Below are positions 62,709-64,000 of a stretch of 64,000 bases of DNA, one piece after another. The notes beneath the pieces are model-generated. The model worked only from the letters and a program-made list of their open reading frames with translations. It made no database searches and was not told the DNA's origin. A program made the position numbers and the translations under genes. The DNA is from Streptomyces sp. NRRL F-5126 (GTDB lineage: Bacteria > Actinomycetota > Actinomycetes > Streptomycetales > Streptomycetaceae), in NCBI RefSeq assembly GCF_000721265.1, contig NZ_JOFZ01000008.1, positions 62,001-126,000 on the forward strand, written 5' to 3'. Every line of letters starts with the position of its first letter. The stretch's first letter is position 1.

Positions 62709-62846
62709 GCGCGGCGGGCCGGTCGCGGCCGGCCCGTCACAGCCGCCGTCGGCCAGGCCGACGCTCCCGGGGCGCAGTAGGCTTCGGCGCGTGACCCGGA
62801 GCCCCACGTACCCACTGGGGACACACCCGCCGAGGAGCGCCCCCGC

Positions 62847-63983
62847 ATGAGCCTGCCCCAGAGCAAGAGCCTGGTCCTCAGGACCATCAGCCGTGAGCAG
62901 CATCTGGCGTACATCCAGAGCCTGCCCTCCGCCAGCCACTGCCAGGTGCCCGCATGGGCCGACGTGAAGACGGAGTGGCGCTCGGAGAACCTCGGCTGGT
63001 TCGACTCGACCGGCCGGCTGGTCGGCGCGGGGCTCGTGCTGTACCGGCAGCTGCCCAAGATCAAGCGCTACCTCGCGTACCTGCCGGAGGGCCCGGTCAT
63101 CAACTGGCACGCGCCCAATCTGGACGAGTGGCTGCAGCCGATGCTCGCGCACCTCAAGCAGCAGGGCGCCTTCTCGGTGAAGATGGGGCCTCCGGTGGTG
63201 ATCCGCCGCTGGGACGCGGCCGCCATCAAGTCCGGCATCCAGGACCCGGACGTGAAGCGCCTGCGCGACGTCGAGGCCACCCACATCGAGCCGCGCGCGT
63301 TCGAGGTGTCCGACCGGCTGCGGAAGATGGGCTGGCAGCAGGGCGAGGACGGCGGCGCCGGCTTCGGCGACGTGCAGCCCCGCTACGTCTTCCAGGTGCC
63401 GCTGGCGAACCGGTCACTCGACGAGGTGCTCAAGGGCTTCAACCAGCTGTGGCGCCGCAACATCAAGAAGGCCGAGAAGGCGGGCGTCGAGGTCGTGCAG
63501 GGCGGCTACAACGACCTCGCCGAGTGGCAGCGCCTGTACGAGATCACGGCGGAGCGCGACCACTTCAGGCCGCGGCCCCAGTCCTACTTCGAACGCATGT
63601 GGACGGTCCTGAACACCGAGGACCCGAACCGCATGCGGCTCTACTTCGCCCGCCACGAGGGCGAGAACGTCGCCGCCGCGACGATGCTGATCGTCGGCGG
63701 CCACGTCTGGTACTCCTACGGCGCCTCCGCGAACCACAAGCGCGAGGTGCGGCCGTCGAACGCCATGCAGTGGCGCATGCTGCGCGACGCGTACGCGATG
63801 GGCGCGACGGTCTACGACCTGCGCGGCATCTCCGACTCGCTGGACGAGACCGACCACCTCTTCGGGTTGATCCAGTTCAAGGTGGGCACCGGCGGCGAGG
63901 CCGTCGAGTACATCGGCGAGTGGGACTTCCCGCTGAACAAGCTCCTCCACAAGGCGCTGGACATGTACATGTCCCGACGCTGA
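62847..63983 (+). CDS. FemX/FemA-type peptidoglycan interpeptide bridge transferase
   Basis: The 378-residue GNAT-like enzyme of the FemABX family begins with QLPKIKRYLAYLPEGPVINW, then LWRRNIKKAEKAGVEVVQGG, RLYFARHEGENVAAATMLIV and WYSYGASANHKREVRPSNAM. In Streptomyces it adds the glycine that branches from LL-diaminopimelate, using Gly-tRNA. No coiled-coil arm is seen, as in the FemX group. It reaches close to the right window edge, but the gene is complete. Confidence 0.93.
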   Translation: MSLPQSKSLVLRTISREQHLAYIQSLPSASHCQVPAWADVKTEWRSENLGWFDSTGRLVGAGLVLYRQLPKIKRYLAYLPEGPVINWHAPNLDEWLQPMLAHLKQQGAFSVKMGPPVVIRRWDAAAIKSGIQDPDVKRLRDVEATHIEPRAFEVSDRLRKMGWQQGEDGGAGFGDVQPRYVFQVPLANRSLDEVLKGFNQLWRRNIKKAEKAGVEVVQGGYNDLAEWQRLYEITAERDHFRPRPQSYFERMWTVLNTEDPNRMRLYFARHEGENVAAATMLIVGGHVWYSYGASANHKREVRPSNAMQWRMLRDAYAMGATVYDLRGISDSLDETDHLFGLIQFKVGTGGEAVEYIGEWDFPLNKLLHKALDMYMSRR

Positions 63984-64000
63984 CCGCCCATACGCTTCCC

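Overview
The window is high-G+C actinobacterial DNA and most likely a Streptomyces chromosome arm close to oriC. Evidence: SsgA/SsgR sporulation genes, a fused CydDC cytochrome bd exporter, a SARP regulator, two genes with the rare TTA codon, four GTTTCACGTGAAAC parS sites, and the rpsF-ssb-rpsR-rplI block next to dnaB. No rRNA, tRNA, CRISPR array or intact insertion sequence was recognised.

Region 1 (1-14,797) is a specialised-metabolite locus cut by the left window edge. It holds a macrolide-type glycosyltransferase (partial), a flavin reductase, an alpha/beta hydrolase and a SARP activator. Next come a 61-residue Cys-rich precursor peptide, translationally coupled to a fused E1-like/YcaO azoline-forming cyclodehydratase, and a stand-alone SagB N-terminal-like protein without its nitroreductase domain. 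A highly unusual protein with two complete sensor histidine kinases in tandem follows, then a NarL-type response regulator and an operon of fatty-acyl-AMP ligase, acyl-CoA-dehydrogenase-like protein and Sfp-type phosphopantetheinyl transferase. Together these suggest an azol(in)e RiPP, possibly lipidated and glycosylated. No acyl carrier protein, exporter or leader peptidase is visible here, so part of the cluster must lie to the left or elsewhere.

Region 2 (14.9-35.5 kb) is mostly accessory metabolism: korAB 2-oxoacid:ferredoxin oxidoreductase, a GH78 alpha-L-rhamnosidase divergent from a sugar-porter MFS transporter, a four-gene ABC exporter operon, hydrolases, VOC proteins, a WYL regulator, an F420-type oxidoreductase, a phosphotransferase, a HAD phosphatase and a two-GAF sensor kinase.

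Region 3 (35.5-53.3 kb) is conserved Streptomyces core. It has cydA-cydB-cydDC behind a Rex operator, hisC, a TTA-containing LacI regulator, a metallophosphatase, thiC behind a TPP riboswitch, ssgR-ssgA, a DUF5326-like membrane protein, a cupin, a cystathionine gamma-lyase-like enzyme and a NUDIX hydrolase.

Region 4 (53.3-64 kb) is the replication/translation core: HAD phosphatase, two GNAT acetyltransferases, a serine hydrolase, dnaB with a DnaA-box-rich upstream region, a MATE exporter, rplI-rpsR-ssb-rpsF, a small membrane protein and a FemX-type peptidyltransferase. parS sites at 39.1, 54.05, 55.55 and 60.3 kb make this part of the ParB-loaded centromere-like region.
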